NCBI RefSeq assembly: GCF_017565645.3
Contig: NZ_CP086136.1
Coordinates: forward strand, 7,051,501 to 7,115,500
Reading direction: 5' to 3'
DNA: 64,000 bases
Origin: Bradyrhizobium barranii subsp. barranii
GTDB taxonomy: Bacteria > Pseudomonadota > Alphaproteobacteria > Rhizobiales > Xanthobacteraceae
Below the pieces are notes generated by a model. That model was not told the origin of the DNA. It saw nothing but the letters and a program-made list of their open reading frames with translations, and searched no databases. Numbering within the stretch: the first letter of the stretch is position 1; each line of letters begins with the position of its first letter. This document shows positions 35,987-47,351 of the stretch, piece after piece. The position numbers and the translations under genes were made by a program.

Positions 35987-37372
35987 TCAGCCACCAGACT
36001 TCAATTCGAACGCCGCTCGGCCTGCACTGGCCTCGAACCGCCGCGCCAGTCCGATCAACGCGCGATCATGCCAGCCCGGCGCCAGAAGGGTCACGCCCAT
36101 GGGCATGCCGTTCGGCAATGTCGCGTTCGGAACCGCCACGCCGCAGAGATCGAGCAGATTGGCAAAGTACGAGTAGTAGCCGAGGCGATTGTTGAGGGTG
36201 ATCGGATCGCGATCCATCTCCTCCAGCGTGAACGGCCGCGGTGCGGTCGGGACCACCAGCGCATCGATACCCGCAAAGATCGCCTCGGCGTCGCGGCGAA
36301 GCCGGTGCAGCCGGTGAATGGCACCAAATGTATCGATCGCTGAATAGCCGGCGGCCGAGCCCAGCACGGTCCTCGTGACATCAAGCAGGGAGCCGGAATC
36401 GATGTCCATCAGCGAAGCGCTGGCCGAGTGCCGCTCCGCGACCCAGGGCCCGCTGAACATCAACTCGCCGGCCTGGCGGAACGGCGCGAAGTCCACCTCG
36501 ATCGCCGTTCCTCCGATCTGCGTGAAACGCTCGCAGGCGCGCTCATAGAGCTCGCCGCATTCCGGCATGCCGAAGCATTCGAGATCGGCGGACGCGATGC
36601 GGCCGAAGCGGAAGGATGGCACCGTCCCGCTGGCGAAAGAAAAGGCCCTGGGCAGGCGGCTGTAGGGATCTTCGAAATCGAACCCTTCGATAATTTCGAG
36701 GATTGCCTCGCCATCGCTGACGGTATTGCAGAACACCGAAACGCAATCGATCGTCGGGCAATTCGGCACCAGCCCGCGCGATGACACCAGCCCAACGGTC
36801 GGCTTGATTCCGACGATGTTGTTGAAGCCGGCAGGTATGCGGCCGGACCCGCCGGTATCGGTGCCGAGCGCGAACGCGACGTGCCCGGCCGCGACGGCGA
36901 CCGCGGACCCGGAACTGGAGCCGCCCGCAATATAGCGCGCATCGGCAACCGACGCGCAGGGGCCATAGGGCGAACGCGCGCCGGACAGGCCTGTGGCGAA
37001 CTGATCGAGATTGGTCTTTCCGAGGCAAATTGCGCCGGCCGCGGTGAGGCGTTCGACGCTGTGCGCGGAATGCCAGGGCGTGTAGCTGAACGCCGGGCAT
37101 GCGGCAGTGGTCGGCATTCCCTCGACATCGATATTGTCCTTCACACCAAAGGGAATGCCGAGCAGCGGAAGATTTTCGCCTGTCCGCGCGCGCGCCACGA
37201 GCTTCCGGCATGCTTCAAGCGCCTCCTCCCGCGGGCGGAGATAGATCCAGCAATTGCGGTCGCGCTCGGCCTCGATCCGGTCATACGCCGTTTCGATCGC
37301 CTCCAGCGGCAGGGACGAATTCCTGGCAATGGTTTCGTGATTTGTCCTGGAGCGCGCGACAGACTGGCTCAC
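35987..37372 (-). CDS. Allophanate hydrolase-like amidase
   Basis: 461 residues, amidase-signature family: Lys78 in GIPFGVKDNIDVEG, cis-Ser near 152 in AGGSSSGSAVAV and the nucleophile near Ser176 in TDTGGSGRIPAG. The length and the closing block matching GVTLLAPGWHDRALIGLARR fit the AtzF/allophanate-hydrolase amidase domain without the extra C-terminal domain of about 130 residues. Allophanate hydrolase releases CO2 and ammonia in urea or cyanurate breakdown. No urea carboxylase gene is in the window, so the physiological substrate is uncertain. Confidence 0.85.
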   Translation of the reverse strand: MSQSVARSRTNHETIARNSSLPLEAIETAYDRIEAERDRNCWIYLRPREEALEACRKLVARARTGENLPLLGIPFGVKDNIDVEGMPTTAACPAFSYTPWHSAHSVERLTAAGAICLGKTNLDQFATGLSGARSPYGPCASVADARYIAGGSSSGSAVAVAAGHVAFALGTDTGGSGRIPAGFNNIVGIKPTVGLVSSRGLVPNCPTIDCVSVFCNTVSDGEAILEIIEGFDFEDPYSRLPRAFSFASGTVPSFRFGRIASADLECFGMPECGELYERACERFTQIGGTAIEVDFAPFRQAGELMFSGPWVAERHSASASLMDIDSGSLLDVTRTVLGSAAGYSAIDTFGAIHRLHRLRRDAEAIFAGIDALVVPTAPRPFTLEEMDRDPITLNNRLGYYSYFANLLDLCGVAVPNATLPNGMPMGVTLLAPGWHDRALIGLARRFEASAGRAAFELKSGG

Positions 37373-37489
37373 CGAATATCTCCCTCTCTAACCGGCGGGC
37401 GCGAAATTGCGGGAGCTCTGCGCGGGCAACAAGCAATTAAGTGCTTCGCGCAAAATGGTCGGCCGTATCAGGATATAAGCGGCTCAAAG

Positions 37490-37520
37490 AAAAAGGGCGC
37501 CGTGCCGAAGCACGACGCCC
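37490..37520 (-). terminator. Intrinsic terminator of the Tim44-domain gene
   Basis: Minus-strand GGGCGTCGTGC, a 4-base TTCG loop and GCACGGCGCCC, followed by five T. It lies 22 bp after the stop. Confidence 0.9.
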
Positions 37521-37541
37521 TTGTCTTTAATCTGCGTACGA

Positions 37542-38549
37542 TCAGTTGGTCTGCTGGATCGCCGACAATTCCCAGCCGCTGCCCGGACGCCGGGCAAAGG
37601 TCCAGATCTCGGTCGCCTCGCCCGGCTGCTCGCTGCCGGCGACAACCGTACCGCTGTTGCGGTCCAGCGTCTTGTCGGTGAGGGCGAAGCGCAGCGCCAC
37701 CGTGGCGTATTCGGTCTCGCCTTCGCGCCAGGCCTCCGCGAGGTCGCCCTGCAACAGCTTGACGTTGGTCACCTTGTTGACGACGTTGCGCGCGCGGTTC
37801 TGGCCAAGGTCCTGCTCGAAATAGGAGACCATTTCCGGCGTCGCGAGCGTGTGCAGCTTGGCCACGTCCTCGTTCGACCAGGCGGCCTGGACATCGCCGA
37901 GCAGGCGCTCGAACGCCTCATAGTCATCCGGCTTGATCTCGAGCGGCGCGTTGTTGGCGCCGCCGAAGCCGAAGCCGCCGAGACCACCGCCAAGTCCACC
38001 ACCGCCGCTACCGCCACCGAGGCCGCTGCGATAGTTCGGCTGGGGTCCCTGACCGCTGCCTGCATCAGCATTGGCATAGGCCGCCTGCTGCGAGTGGCGG
38101 CGCTGCCACCAGGACATCGCCAGCCGCACCACCAACACCACGAGCGCGATCTGGATGATCAGGCCAATGATTGACGACAGGCCGCCGAGGCCACCGAACA
38201 GGCCGCCGCCGAACAGCATGCCGAGCAGGCCTGCGCCGAGGAAGCCGGCCGCAAGGCCGCCCATGAAGCCGCCGGCGCGGCCGAACAGGCCGCCACGCGC
38301 GGGTGCGGCGGCAGCCGAATTCATGCCGGCACCCGGCTGGGTATAGGTGCGGTTGAACTGCGAGGTCGAGCCCGGCGCGGTCGTGGTCGACGGCGGCGCC
38401 GAATAGGTGCGCGAACCGCGCGAACCCGACGACATGCCACCACCGACGCGGGCGTCGGCGGACGAAATCACCAGCGCAGTCGGCAGCGCAAGCGCCAGCA
38501 TGACGGCGAGGGTCTTGAAGAGAGTGCGGGAGCGTTGCGAGAAAGTCAT
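37542..38549 (-). CDS. Tim44-domain membrane protein
   Basis: 335 residues from the ATG at 38549 (GGGAAA upstream). A cleavable-looking signal (ALALPTALVISSADA) is followed by Ser/Gly-rich linkers, a strongly hydrophobic glycine-rich zone (FMGGLAAGFLGAGLLGMLFG) and a membrane segment IIGLIIQIALVVLVVRLA. The C-terminal 140 residues are a Tim44-like domain: DYEAFERLLGDVQAAWSNED to the final WTFARRPGSGWELSAIQQ. Bacterial Tim44-like proteins are envelope-anchored with poorly known roles. Confidence 0.85.
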   Translation of the reverse strand: MTFSQRSRTLFKTLAVMLALALPTALVISSADARVGGGMSSGSRGSRTYSAPPSTTTAPGSTSQFNRTYTQPGAGMNSAAAAPARGGLFGRAGGFMGGLAAGFLGAGLLGMLFGGGLFGGLGGLSSIIGLIIQIALVVLVVRLAMSWWQRRHSQQAAYANADAGSGQGPQPNYRSGLGGGSGGGGLGGGLGGFGFGGANNAPLEIKPDDYEAFERLLGDVQAAWSNEDVAKLHTLATPEMVSYFEQDLGQNRARNVVNKVTNVKLLQGDLAEAWREGETEYATVALRFALTDKTLDRNSGTVVAGSEQPGEATEIWTFARRPGSGWELSAIQQTN

Positions 38550-38802
38550 GTGCGTTTCCCAAATCCCCGGCATGGGGACGTGCTCCTAAGATGGGCAGAC
38601 TTCCCGAAAAGTGAAGCCGGTTTCGGAACTTATGGCTGCGGCCCTCAGTCGCGGGGATGTGGCAAAAGCCCATATTTGGCGGGGGTTTGGCCGGGGAGCC
38701 GGAGGAACTGCGGTCGCGGGTTACCGGCGGATTTACGACAGGAATGCCGCTTTTTCCTCGTCATTACGAGGAACTCTCGCAAATCGACAGTGGTAGTCGC
38801 CG

Positions 38803-41385
<2,583 letters not shown>

Positions 41386-41539
41386 TTCAAGCTGGCACAG
41401 CCTGTCGGCAGAGAATCAACGCGCTACGGGGCGCGTGGGGTCCTCCCTGCCTGAATCGGACCCGCAGGCGCAAGGGCAGCAAGGGCGAAAGGTACGCTGA
41501 TTCCCAGATTACGGCCATTTCCGGTACTTTTCGGGCATT

Positions 41540-42619
41540 TTATCCGCGTCCGGCGCCGAATCCCTGCTTCAGCCGCATGACGTAACCGATGACCTCGGCG
41601 ACCGCATGGTAGTGCTCGGTCGGGATTTCCTGGTCGATTTCGACGGTGGCGTAGAGCGCGCGGGCGAGCGGAACGTTCTCGACGATCGGGATGTCGTGCT
41701 CGCGCGCGATCTCCCGGATCTTGAAGGCGAGATTGTCGACGCCCTTGGCGACGCAGATCGGCGCGGACATGCCGCGCTCGTAGGACAGCGCGATCGAATA
41801 GTGGGTCGGGTTGGTGATGATCACGGAGGCCTTGGGAACCGCCGCCATCATGCGCTTCTTGGAGCGATGCTGGCGCAATTGCCGGAGCTTGCCCTTGATG
41901 TGCGGGTCGCCTTCGGACTGCTTGAACTCTTCCTTGATCTCCTGGAGCGACATCTTCTGCCGCTGGAACCAGCTGCGATACTGGAAGAAATAGTCGCCAA
42001 TGGCGATGATCGCGAGCGCCGCGACCACTGCGCCGAGCAGATGAATGGTCAGGCTGGTGCTGGCGCCCAGCATGGCTGCAGGATCGAGCCTGACCATCGC
42101 CTCCATGCGATGACGCTCCGGCCAGAGGACCACGGTCATGACCGCCCCGAGCACGATCAGCTTGCCGAGCCCCTTGAGGAAGTTCGCGGCCGCCTGCTTG
42201 CCGAAGATGCGCTTGAGGCCCTCGGCCGGCGACAGCTTGCTGAATTTGGGTTTGAGGGATTCGGCCGACCAGACCAGGCGATGCTGGAGCACGTTGCCGG
42301 CAATCGCCGCCAGCACCAGCATCAGCAGGGGCACGCCGATCGCCGCGAGCACGGCGACCTCGATCTGCTGCATCAGCGCGAGCAGAGCCCTGCCGTCGGT
42401 CTTGATCATCCAGGAATTGGCAAGCAGGTTGCGCATCGGCGTCACCAGCCCGCTGCCCACCGAGCCCGAGAAGGTGGAGACCACAAGCGTGCCGCCCGCG
42501 ATCATGAACCAGGTGTTGATCTCCTGGCTCTTGGCGACGTCGCCGCGTTCGAGCGCCTCTTCGAGACGCTTTTGTGTCGGGTCTTCTGTTTGACTGTCGG
42601 GATCGTTGTCGTCTGCCAT
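41540..42619 (-). CDS. flhB: Flagellar export switch protein FlhB
   Basis: 359 residues. Charged N-terminus (DDNDPDSQTEDPTQKRLEEA), four membrane segments, and a cytoplasmic domain with the autocleavage motif NPTH in VIITNPTHYSIALSY. FlhB controls the switch from hook to filament export in the type III apparatus. It lies 7 bp downstream of fliR on the same strand, in the unit flgB-flgC-fliE-fliQ-fliR-flhB. Confidence 0.96.
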   Translation of the reverse strand: MADDNDPDSQTEDPTQKRLEEALERGDVAKSQEINTWFMIAGGTLVVSTFSGSVGSGLVTPMRNLLANSWMIKTDGRALLALMQQIEVAVLAAIGVPLLMLVLAAIAGNVLQHRLVWSAESLKPKFSKLSPAEGLKRIFGKQAAANFLKGLGKLIVLGAVMTVVLWPERHRMEAMVRLDPAAMLGASTSLTIHLLGAVVAALAIIAIGDYFFQYRSWFQRQKMSLQEIKEEFKQSEGDPHIKGKLRQLRQHRSKKRMMAAVPKASVIITNPTHYSIALSYERGMSAPICVAKGVDNLAFKIREIAREHDIPIVENVPLARALYATVEIDQEIPTEHYHAVAEVIGYVMRLKQGFGAGRG

Positions 42620-42626
42620 CGATCAC

Positions 42627-43397
42627 CTATTTGAGCGGCATCATCTGGTGCATCACACCGATGAAATAGTCGAGATACGTGCCCATCATCGCGGTGAGCA
42701 CCACGGCGAGCACCAGGAAGCCCACGAAGATCGACAGCGGCACGCCGACGAAATAGACCTGCATCTGCGGCATCAGCCGCGCCAGCACGCCGAGCCCGAT
42801 GTTGAAAACGAGGCCGAACACCAGAAACGGCCCGGAAAGCTGCAAGCCCAGGCTGAACGCTGCGGCAAAGGCGCGCGTCGCCAGTGAAGCGACGTCGCCG
42901 CTCGATACGGTCTCGCCGGGCGCGAAGATCGTGTAGCTGTCGTTCAGAGCGGCGATCACCAGATGATGGCTGTCGGTGGCAAACAGCAGCGTCACCCCGA
43001 GCATGGTCAGGAAATTGCCGACCAGCACGCCCTGCTGTCCCTGTGTCGGATCGACCGAAGTGACGAAGCCGAGCCCCATCTGCTGCGCAATCACGGCGCC
43101 CGCGACCTGAAGAGCCGACAACGTCACGCGCGCGGTCGCCCCCAGCACGATGCCGATCACGATCTCGTGCAGCATCATGACCAGCAGCGGCGCGATCGAG
43201 CCCATGTCGACGTGGTAGGCGTTGCGATGCAGCGGCAGGATGATCAGCGTGAGCAGCAGCGCGATCGCCAGCTTGATCCGCGTCGGAATGTTGGTCTCGC
43301 CCAGCCCCGGCAACAGCATCACCATCGCACCGACCCGGGCGAAGGCGAGCATGAAGGAAGCGGCGAGCGCCGGCAGCAGCGAGACGTCGATGCGCAT
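42627..43397 (-). CDS. fliR: Flagellar export protein FliR
   Basis: 256 residues with about six membrane segments (for example FMLAFARVGAMVMLLPGLGE at the N-terminus). It is part of the FliPQR export gate in the basal body. Length and gene order (17 bp after fliQ, 7 bp before flhB) are standard. Confidence 0.95.
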   Translation of the reverse strand: MRIDVSLLPALAASFMLAFARVGAMVMLLPGLGETNIPTRIKLAIALLLTLIILPLHRNAYHVDMGSIAPLLVMMLHEIVIGIVLGATARVTLSALQVAGAVIAQQMGLGFVTSVDPTQGQQGVLVGNFLTMLGVTLLFATDSHHLVIAALNDSYTIFAPGETVSSGDVASLATRAFAAAFSLGLQLSGPFLVFGLVFNIGLGVLARLMPQMQVYFVGVPLSIFVGFLVLAVVLTAMMGTYLDYFIGVMHQMMPLK

Positions 43398-43414
43398 GAC
43401 GGGCGCATTGTGCC

Positions 43415-43678
43415 TCAGCCGCCGATGATTCGCGACGAGATCCGCATCATGTGGGAATGGAGTGCGTCGGCCATGAACGGCAGCGCCAGCAGCATCGTGG
43501 CGAAGATGGCCAGGATCTTCGGCACGTAGATCAGCGTCTGCTCCTGGATCTGCGTCAGCGCCTGGAACAGCGACACGACGACGCCGACCACGAGGCCGAC
43601 CACCATCAGCGGCGACGACACGATCACGATGGTCCAGATCGCATCACGCGCGACGTCGAGGGTTTCAGGTCCGGTCAT
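43415..43678 (-). CDS. fliQ: Flagellar export protein FliQ
   Basis: 87 residues with two membrane helices and the family motif VGLVVGVVVSLFQALTQIQE. It is a gate subunit with FliP and FliR. A 172-bp gap holding a palindromic repeat separates it from fliE upstream. Confidence 0.95.
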   Translation of the reverse strand: MTGPETLDVARDAIWTIVIVSSPLMVVGLVVGVVVSLFQALTQIQEQTLIYVPKILAIFATMLLALPFMADALHSHMMRISSRIIGG

Positions 43679-43743
43679 TGCATAATTCCTTGTTCATTTC
43701 TCGCCTCCTCACCGCTGTTCCGAGCGGTGCAAAGGTCTATCCC

Positions 43744-43823
43744 CGTCATTGCGAGCGCAGCGAAGCAATCCAGACTGCCGCCAGCGGAAAGATTCTGGAT
43801 TGCTTCGCTTCGCTCGCAATGAC
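43744..43823. repeat. Intergenic palindromic repeat, family A copy 3
   Basis: CGTCATTGCGAGCGCAGCGA...AGCAATCCAGA with the mirror TCTGGATTGCTTCGCTTCGC...TCGCAATGAC, about 80 bp. It lies between fliE and fliQ within the flagellar operon and might cause partial termination or RNA stabilisation there. Confidence 0.85.
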
Positions 43824-43850
43824 AATTGGGGCGAGCGCGAGCGCCAAAAA

Positions 43851-44159
43851 TCAGATCGGCATCTTCATGATGTCTTCATATGCCGCGATCACGCGGTCGC
43901 GGACCGAGACCAGCGTGGACACCGCGACGTCGGTGTCGGCGACCGCCGTCACCACGTCCATCACGTTGGCCTTGCCGGCGGCCATCGCCACCGTCTGCGC
44001 GTCGGACTTGCGGCCGGACTCCATGACGCTGCCGACAGCGTCTTTCAGGAGCGACGCGAAGGACTGCCCGCTCGCTTCGCTGCCCTTGCCGGCGCCGCTG
44101 TTCTCCAGCACGCGGGCGAGGTTGGCATAAGCATTGGCTGCGATTGTCGGTGATGCCAT
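43851..44159 (-). CDS. fliE: Flagellar hook-basal body protein FliE
   Basis: 102 residues. The family pattern is present: SFASLLKDAVGSV in the middle and VMDVVTAVADTDVAVSTLVS with VRDRVIAAYEDIMKMPI at the C-terminus. FliE joins the MS ring to the rod. It follows flgC after 16 bp. Confidence 0.94.
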   Translation of the reverse strand: MASPTIAANAYANLARVLENSGAGKGSEASGQSFASLLKDAVGSVMESGRKSDAQTVAMAAGKANVMDVVTAVADTDVAVSTLVSVRDRVIAAYEDIMKMPI

Positions 44160-44175
44160 GGCTTAATTGTCCTGT

Positions 44176-44601
44176 TCAGCTCTTGAGGATGTCGAGCGTG
44201 CGCTGGATCATCCGGCGCGTCGCACTGATGATGTTGAGATTGGCCTCGTAGGACCGCTGCGCGTCGCGCATGTCGGTCATCTCGACCACCGAGTTCACGT
44301 TGGGATATTTGACGTTGCCGGTCGCATCGGCGGCCGGATTGCTCGGTTCGTATTTGGTGCGGAAATTCGACTGGTCCGGCTTGATCCTGCCGAGAGTGAC
44401 GACCTGCGCGTCGAGCGTGCGGTCCAGCGCGGAGGAGAAGGTCGGCACCTTGCGCCGGTAGGGATCGCCACCTGATGTCTGCGAGGTCGAATCCGCGTTC
44501 GCGATGTTCTCCGAGATCACCCGCATGCGCCCGGCCTGCGCGCGCAGGCCGGAGGTCGCGATCGCCATCGAGCGGGCAAAGTCGCTGCTGTCATTCGCCA
44601 T
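44176..44601 (-). CDS. flgC: Flagellar proximal rod protein FlgC
   Basis: 141 residues. The N-terminal rod/hook motif is AIATSGLRAQAGRMRVISEN followed by IANADST, and the C-terminal rod motif is VNSVVEMTDMRDAQRSYEAN. It forms part of the proximal rod with FlgB and FlgF. A 97-bp gap with a palindromic repeat separates it from flgB. Confidence 0.95.
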   Translation of the reverse strand: MANDSSDFARSMAIATSGLRAQAGRMRVISENIANADSTSQTSGGDPYRRKVPTFSSALDRTLDAQVVTLGRIKPDQSNFRTKYEPSNPAADATGNVKYPNVNSVVEMTDMRDAQRSYEANLNIISATRRMIQRTLDILKS

Positions 44602-44622
44602 GATGCGCTTCCCTCAGCTCTT

Positions 44623-44699
44623 GAGCATGATCTCCGCGCAAACGCGTTCCGCGTTTGTCGCGAGGGAAAACCGCCCGCACACTTTTCCGGATCATGCTC
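44623..44699. repeat. Intergenic palindromic repeat, family D
   Basis: GAGCATGATCTCCGCGCAAA at the left and TTTTCCGGATCATGCTC at the right, with an inner hairpin AAACGCGTTCCGCGTTT. This layout is very common between genes in Bradyrhizobium and related Rhizobiales. Its right edge reaches the flgB stop codon. Confidence 0.8.
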
Positions 44700-45103
44700 T
44701 AGCCTTTGCCGATCGCGGTCTTGAGCAGATGCAGGCTCTTGGAATAGAGCGAGGTCGCCGCCGCGTAGTCCATCTGGTTGCTGGCGGCCTTCATCATCTC
44801 CTCCTCGAGATTGACGGCGTTGCCCGCGGGACGGGTCTCGAAACCCGCATTCCTGTTCTGGTCGAAGCCCGAGGCCGCGCCGGATGGCGTCATGTGGGAG
44901 CCGCTGGTGCGGGTGAGCGCCAGGGGGCCCATCGAGCCGGTGACGGCGCCTGATTTGTCGAGCTTCGGCTCGACCAGGTCGCGCGGCCGGAATTTGGGCG
45001 TGTCGGAATTGGAGACGTTCTCGGACAGGACGCGCTGGCGTTCCTGGTGCCACTGCATCTTGGTGCGAAGCGCCGACAGCACCGGGAGGTCGTTGATGGA
45101 CAT
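44699..45103 (-). CDS. flgB: Flagellar proximal rod protein FlgB
   Basis: 134 residues from the ATG at 45103, with AAGGAG upstream; a longer frame has no better start. The N-terminal motif WHQERQRVLSENVSNSDTPK and the C-terminal NLEEEMMKAASNQMDYAAAT are typical of FlgB. It is the first gene of the leftward flagellar unit. A perfect CtrA box (45170-45184) lies 67 bp upstream of its start codon. Confidence 0.95.
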   Translation of the reverse strand: MSINDLPVLSALRTKMQWHQERQRVLSENVSNSDTPKFRPRDLVEPKLDKSGAVTGSMGPLALTRTSGSHMTPSGAASGFDQNRNAGFETRPAGNAVNLEEEMMKAASNQMDYAAATSLYSKSLHLLKTAIGKG

Positions 45104-45169
45104 CGTTGCGGCTCCTTCCGCCTCTCGGACCAAAGGCCCGAAGCTAGGCAGAATTTGCCGCGTGTATGG

Positions 45170-45184
45170 TTAACAGGTGGTTAA
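45170..45184. promoter_or_regulatory. CtrA-binding box upstream of flgB
   Basis: TTAACAGGTGGTTAA is an exact TTAA-N7-TTAA match. It lies in the 350-bp region between the divergent flgB and fliO genes. The rest of that region shows no other clear element. Confidence 0.7.
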
Positions 45185-45453
45185 AGATGGCGTCGATGCA
45201 TGTCCCTTGACGGAACACCATTTTGCGCCCCCCGTGATTCTACGCATCCAAAAGCGGCATTAACCCAACCGTTTGGCGGGCCATGCACAGGCCAAGAAGT
45301 CGTTTTGGATCGAGCGATTCATAGGTTATTAAGAGCTGGGGACGGCAAAACTTGCCGTGGGACGTTAAGAAATCGCAGTTTGGGGCATCCCACGCCGATG
45401 GTCGGCGCGTCTGACCATGGGCACGAGAAAAGCGCCATTTGTCGGGGACAAGT

Positions 45454-46437
45454 ATGCAAGGCAGCCCAATCACCTTCATCGTGGCGTTCATCGTCGTTCT
45501 GGCGTTGATCGGCGTCGCCGCATGGTTGGTTCGCCGATTCGCCAGCAGCCGGCTCGGTGCCAACACCCAGCGCGGCCGGATGCCCCGGCTTGCCGTGATC
45601 GATGCCGCCGCGGTCGATGGCCGGCGCCGCCTGGTGCTGGTCCGGCGCGACAATGTCGAGCATCTCCTGATGATTGGCGGTCCCACCGACATCGTCGTCG
45701 AGCCCAATATCGTGCGCGCCGCGCCCGGCCGCGACCAGCTTCCGCAGCGTTCCAATGCCGCCGAGCCGCCGCGCCTTGCCCCGATGCCCGATACCAGCAG
45801 CTGGACCGACGAAGCTCCGCGGCCCGAACTGCTCGATCATCCCGAACCGCAAATGCCCGAGCCGCCGCCGCGGCCGCGCCCGTCCTTCGCCGACGAGGTA
45901 CGCCGGCCCGCTCCCGCGCTGGCCGAGCGCCGCAACGAACCGCCACTGGCCGGCTTTCCGCCTGAGCCGATCCTGCCGCCGCGCCCCGAGCGCGAGGCAC
46001 GCCCCGAGCCGGTTCCGCCGCGCATCGCCCGCAGCGAGCCTCCGCTGATGCCACGTCCCCCGCGGCAGAGCGAGCCGGTGAAAGTGCCCCCGGTGCGCGC
46101 CGAGCGCGCGGCCGCGCCACCGCCTCCTCCGCCCGTGCCGCAGGCTCCGCCCGTTCCGCCGCCGGCCCCCGCTCCTGCCGCGCCCTCGAACGCCGAGCAG
46201 AATCTCGCCGAGATGGCGCAGCGGCTCGAAGCCGCGCTGCGCCGCCCCGCCGGCGAGACGGTCGCGCCTCCGGTTGCGCCGGAGCCGCCCGCGCCGCCGC
46301 CGCCCCCCCGGGCCGCACGCAGCGAGCCGCCGGCCCCCCCGGCTCCGCCCGCAAAGCCGGCCGCGGAGAAGACCAGCTTTGAAAATCTCGAAGACGAGAT
46401 GGCCTCGCTACTCGGCCGTCCGAAGCCGTCTTCGTGA
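45454..46437 (+). CDS. fliO: FliO-family flagellar biosynthesis protein with proline-rich tail
   Basis: 327 residues from the ATG at 45454. One N-terminal membrane segment (ITFIVAFIVVLALIGVAAWL) is followed by a small FliO domain (LAVIDAAAVDGRRRLVLVRR, then DNVEHLLMIGGPTDIVVE). About 200 residues rich in Pro, Arg, Glu and Ala follow, ending in a predicted helix NLAEMAQRLEAALRR and FENLEDEMASLLG. FliO helps assemble the FliPQR gate. The stop overlaps the fliP start. The low-complexity tail is longer than in enteric FliO. Confidence 0.88.
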   Translation: MQGSPITFIVAFIVVLALIGVAAWLVRRFASSRLGANTQRGRMPRLAVIDAAAVDGRRRLVLVRRDNVEHLLMIGGPTDIVVEPNIVRAAPGRDQLPQRSNAAEPPRLAPMPDTSSWTDEAPRPELLDHPEPQMPEPPPRPRPSFADEVRRPAPALAERRNEPPLAGFPPEPILPPRPEREARPEPVPPRIARSEPPLMPRPPRQSEPVKVPPVRAERAAAPPPPPPVPQAPPVPPPAPAPAAPSNAEQNLAEMAQRLEAALRRPAGETVAPPVAPEPPAPPPPPRAARSEPPAPPAPPAKPAAEKTSFENLEDEMASLLGRPKPSS

Positions 46438-47189
46438 GGCTGCCGGCCCTCCCGCGTAGAGTTGTTTTTCTTTCTGTCCTGATCGCCGCGGCTTCGCTCG
46501 CGATGCCTGCGCATGCGCAGGACATCAGCATCAATCTCGGCGGTCAGGGGGGCGGCGTCACCGAGCGCGCGATCCAGCTCATCGCGCTGCTCACGGTGCT
46601 GTCGATCGCGCCGTCGATCCTGATCATGATGACGTCATTCACGCGCATCGTGGTCGTCTTGTCGCTGCTGCGCACAGCGATGGGCACGGCGACCGCGCCG
46701 CCGAACTCGGTGATCATCGCGCTCGCGATGTTCCTCACCTTCTTCGTGATGGGACCTGTCCTGCAGAAGTCCTACGACGAGGGCATCCGCCCGCTCGTCG
46801 CCAACCAGCTTGGCGTCGAGGACGCACTCCAGCGCGCTTCCGTCCCCTTGCGCGGCTTCATGCAGAAGAACGTGCGCGAGAAGGACCTCAAGCTGTTCCT
46901 GGATCTCTCCGGGGAGCCGCCGCCGGCCACGCCGGATGACCTCGCGCTCCGCATCCTCGTCCCCGCCTTCATGATCTCCGAGTTGAAGCGCGCCTTCGAG
47001 ATCGGCTTCCTGCTGTTTCTTCCCTTCCTGATCATCGACCTCGTCGTCGCCTCCGTGCTGATGTCGATGGGCATGATGATGCTGCCGCCCGCAACGATCT
47101 CGCTGCCGTTCAAGCTGATCTTCTTCGTGCTGGTCGATGGCTGGTCGCTGGTGGCGGGAAGCCTGGTGCAGAGTTACGGGGGCGGATAA
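46434..47189 (+). CDS. fliP: Flagellar export gate protein FliP
   Basis: 251 residues from a GTG that overlaps the fliO stop (GTGA). A signal peptide (LIAAASLAMPAHA) is followed by four membrane segments. Family motifs are SFTRIVVVLSLLRTAMGT and PFLIIDLVVASVLMSMGMMM. FliP forms the core of the export gate. The fliO-fliP pair is divergent from the flgB unit. Confidence 0.96.
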   Translation: MRLPALPRRVVFLSVLIAAASLAMPAHAQDISINLGGQGGGVTERAIQLIALLTVLSIAPSILIMMTSFTRIVVVLSLLRTAMGTATAPPNSVIIALAMFLTFFVMGPVLQKSYDEGIRPLVANQLGVEDALQRASVPLRGFMQKNVREKDLKLFLDLSGEPPPATPDDLALRILVPAFMISELKRAFEIGFLLFLPFLIIDLVVASVLMSMGMMMLPPATISLPFKLIFFVLVDGWSLVAGSLVQSYGGG

Positions 47190-47206
47190 CTGCCGCTCCA
47201 TCCGCC

Positions 47207-47309
47207 GTCATGCCCCGGCTTGACCGGGGCATCCAGTACGCCGCGGCCTTTCGATTTCATCACTGCGGTCTCTGGAATACTGGATCGCCCGATCAAGTCG
47301 GGCGATGAC
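47207..47309. repeat. Intergenic palindromic repeat, family B copy 2
   Basis: Left hairpin GCCCCGGCTTGACCGGGGC, inner arms CCAGTA and TACTGG, and right hairpin CGCCCGATCAAGTCGGGCG, about 103 bp. It has the same plan as the copy at 14982-15081 and also sits between convergent genes. Confidence 0.8.
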
Positions 47310-47351
47310 ACCGAGAACGTGGCGTACAGTGAGACGGCGTCGACAGCGCCC

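Noticed and set aside
41424..42626. 400-codon frame overlapping flhB on the same strand
   Set aside because: The product is arginine/glycine-rich noise in another frame of flhB, whose own frame has the NPTH motif.
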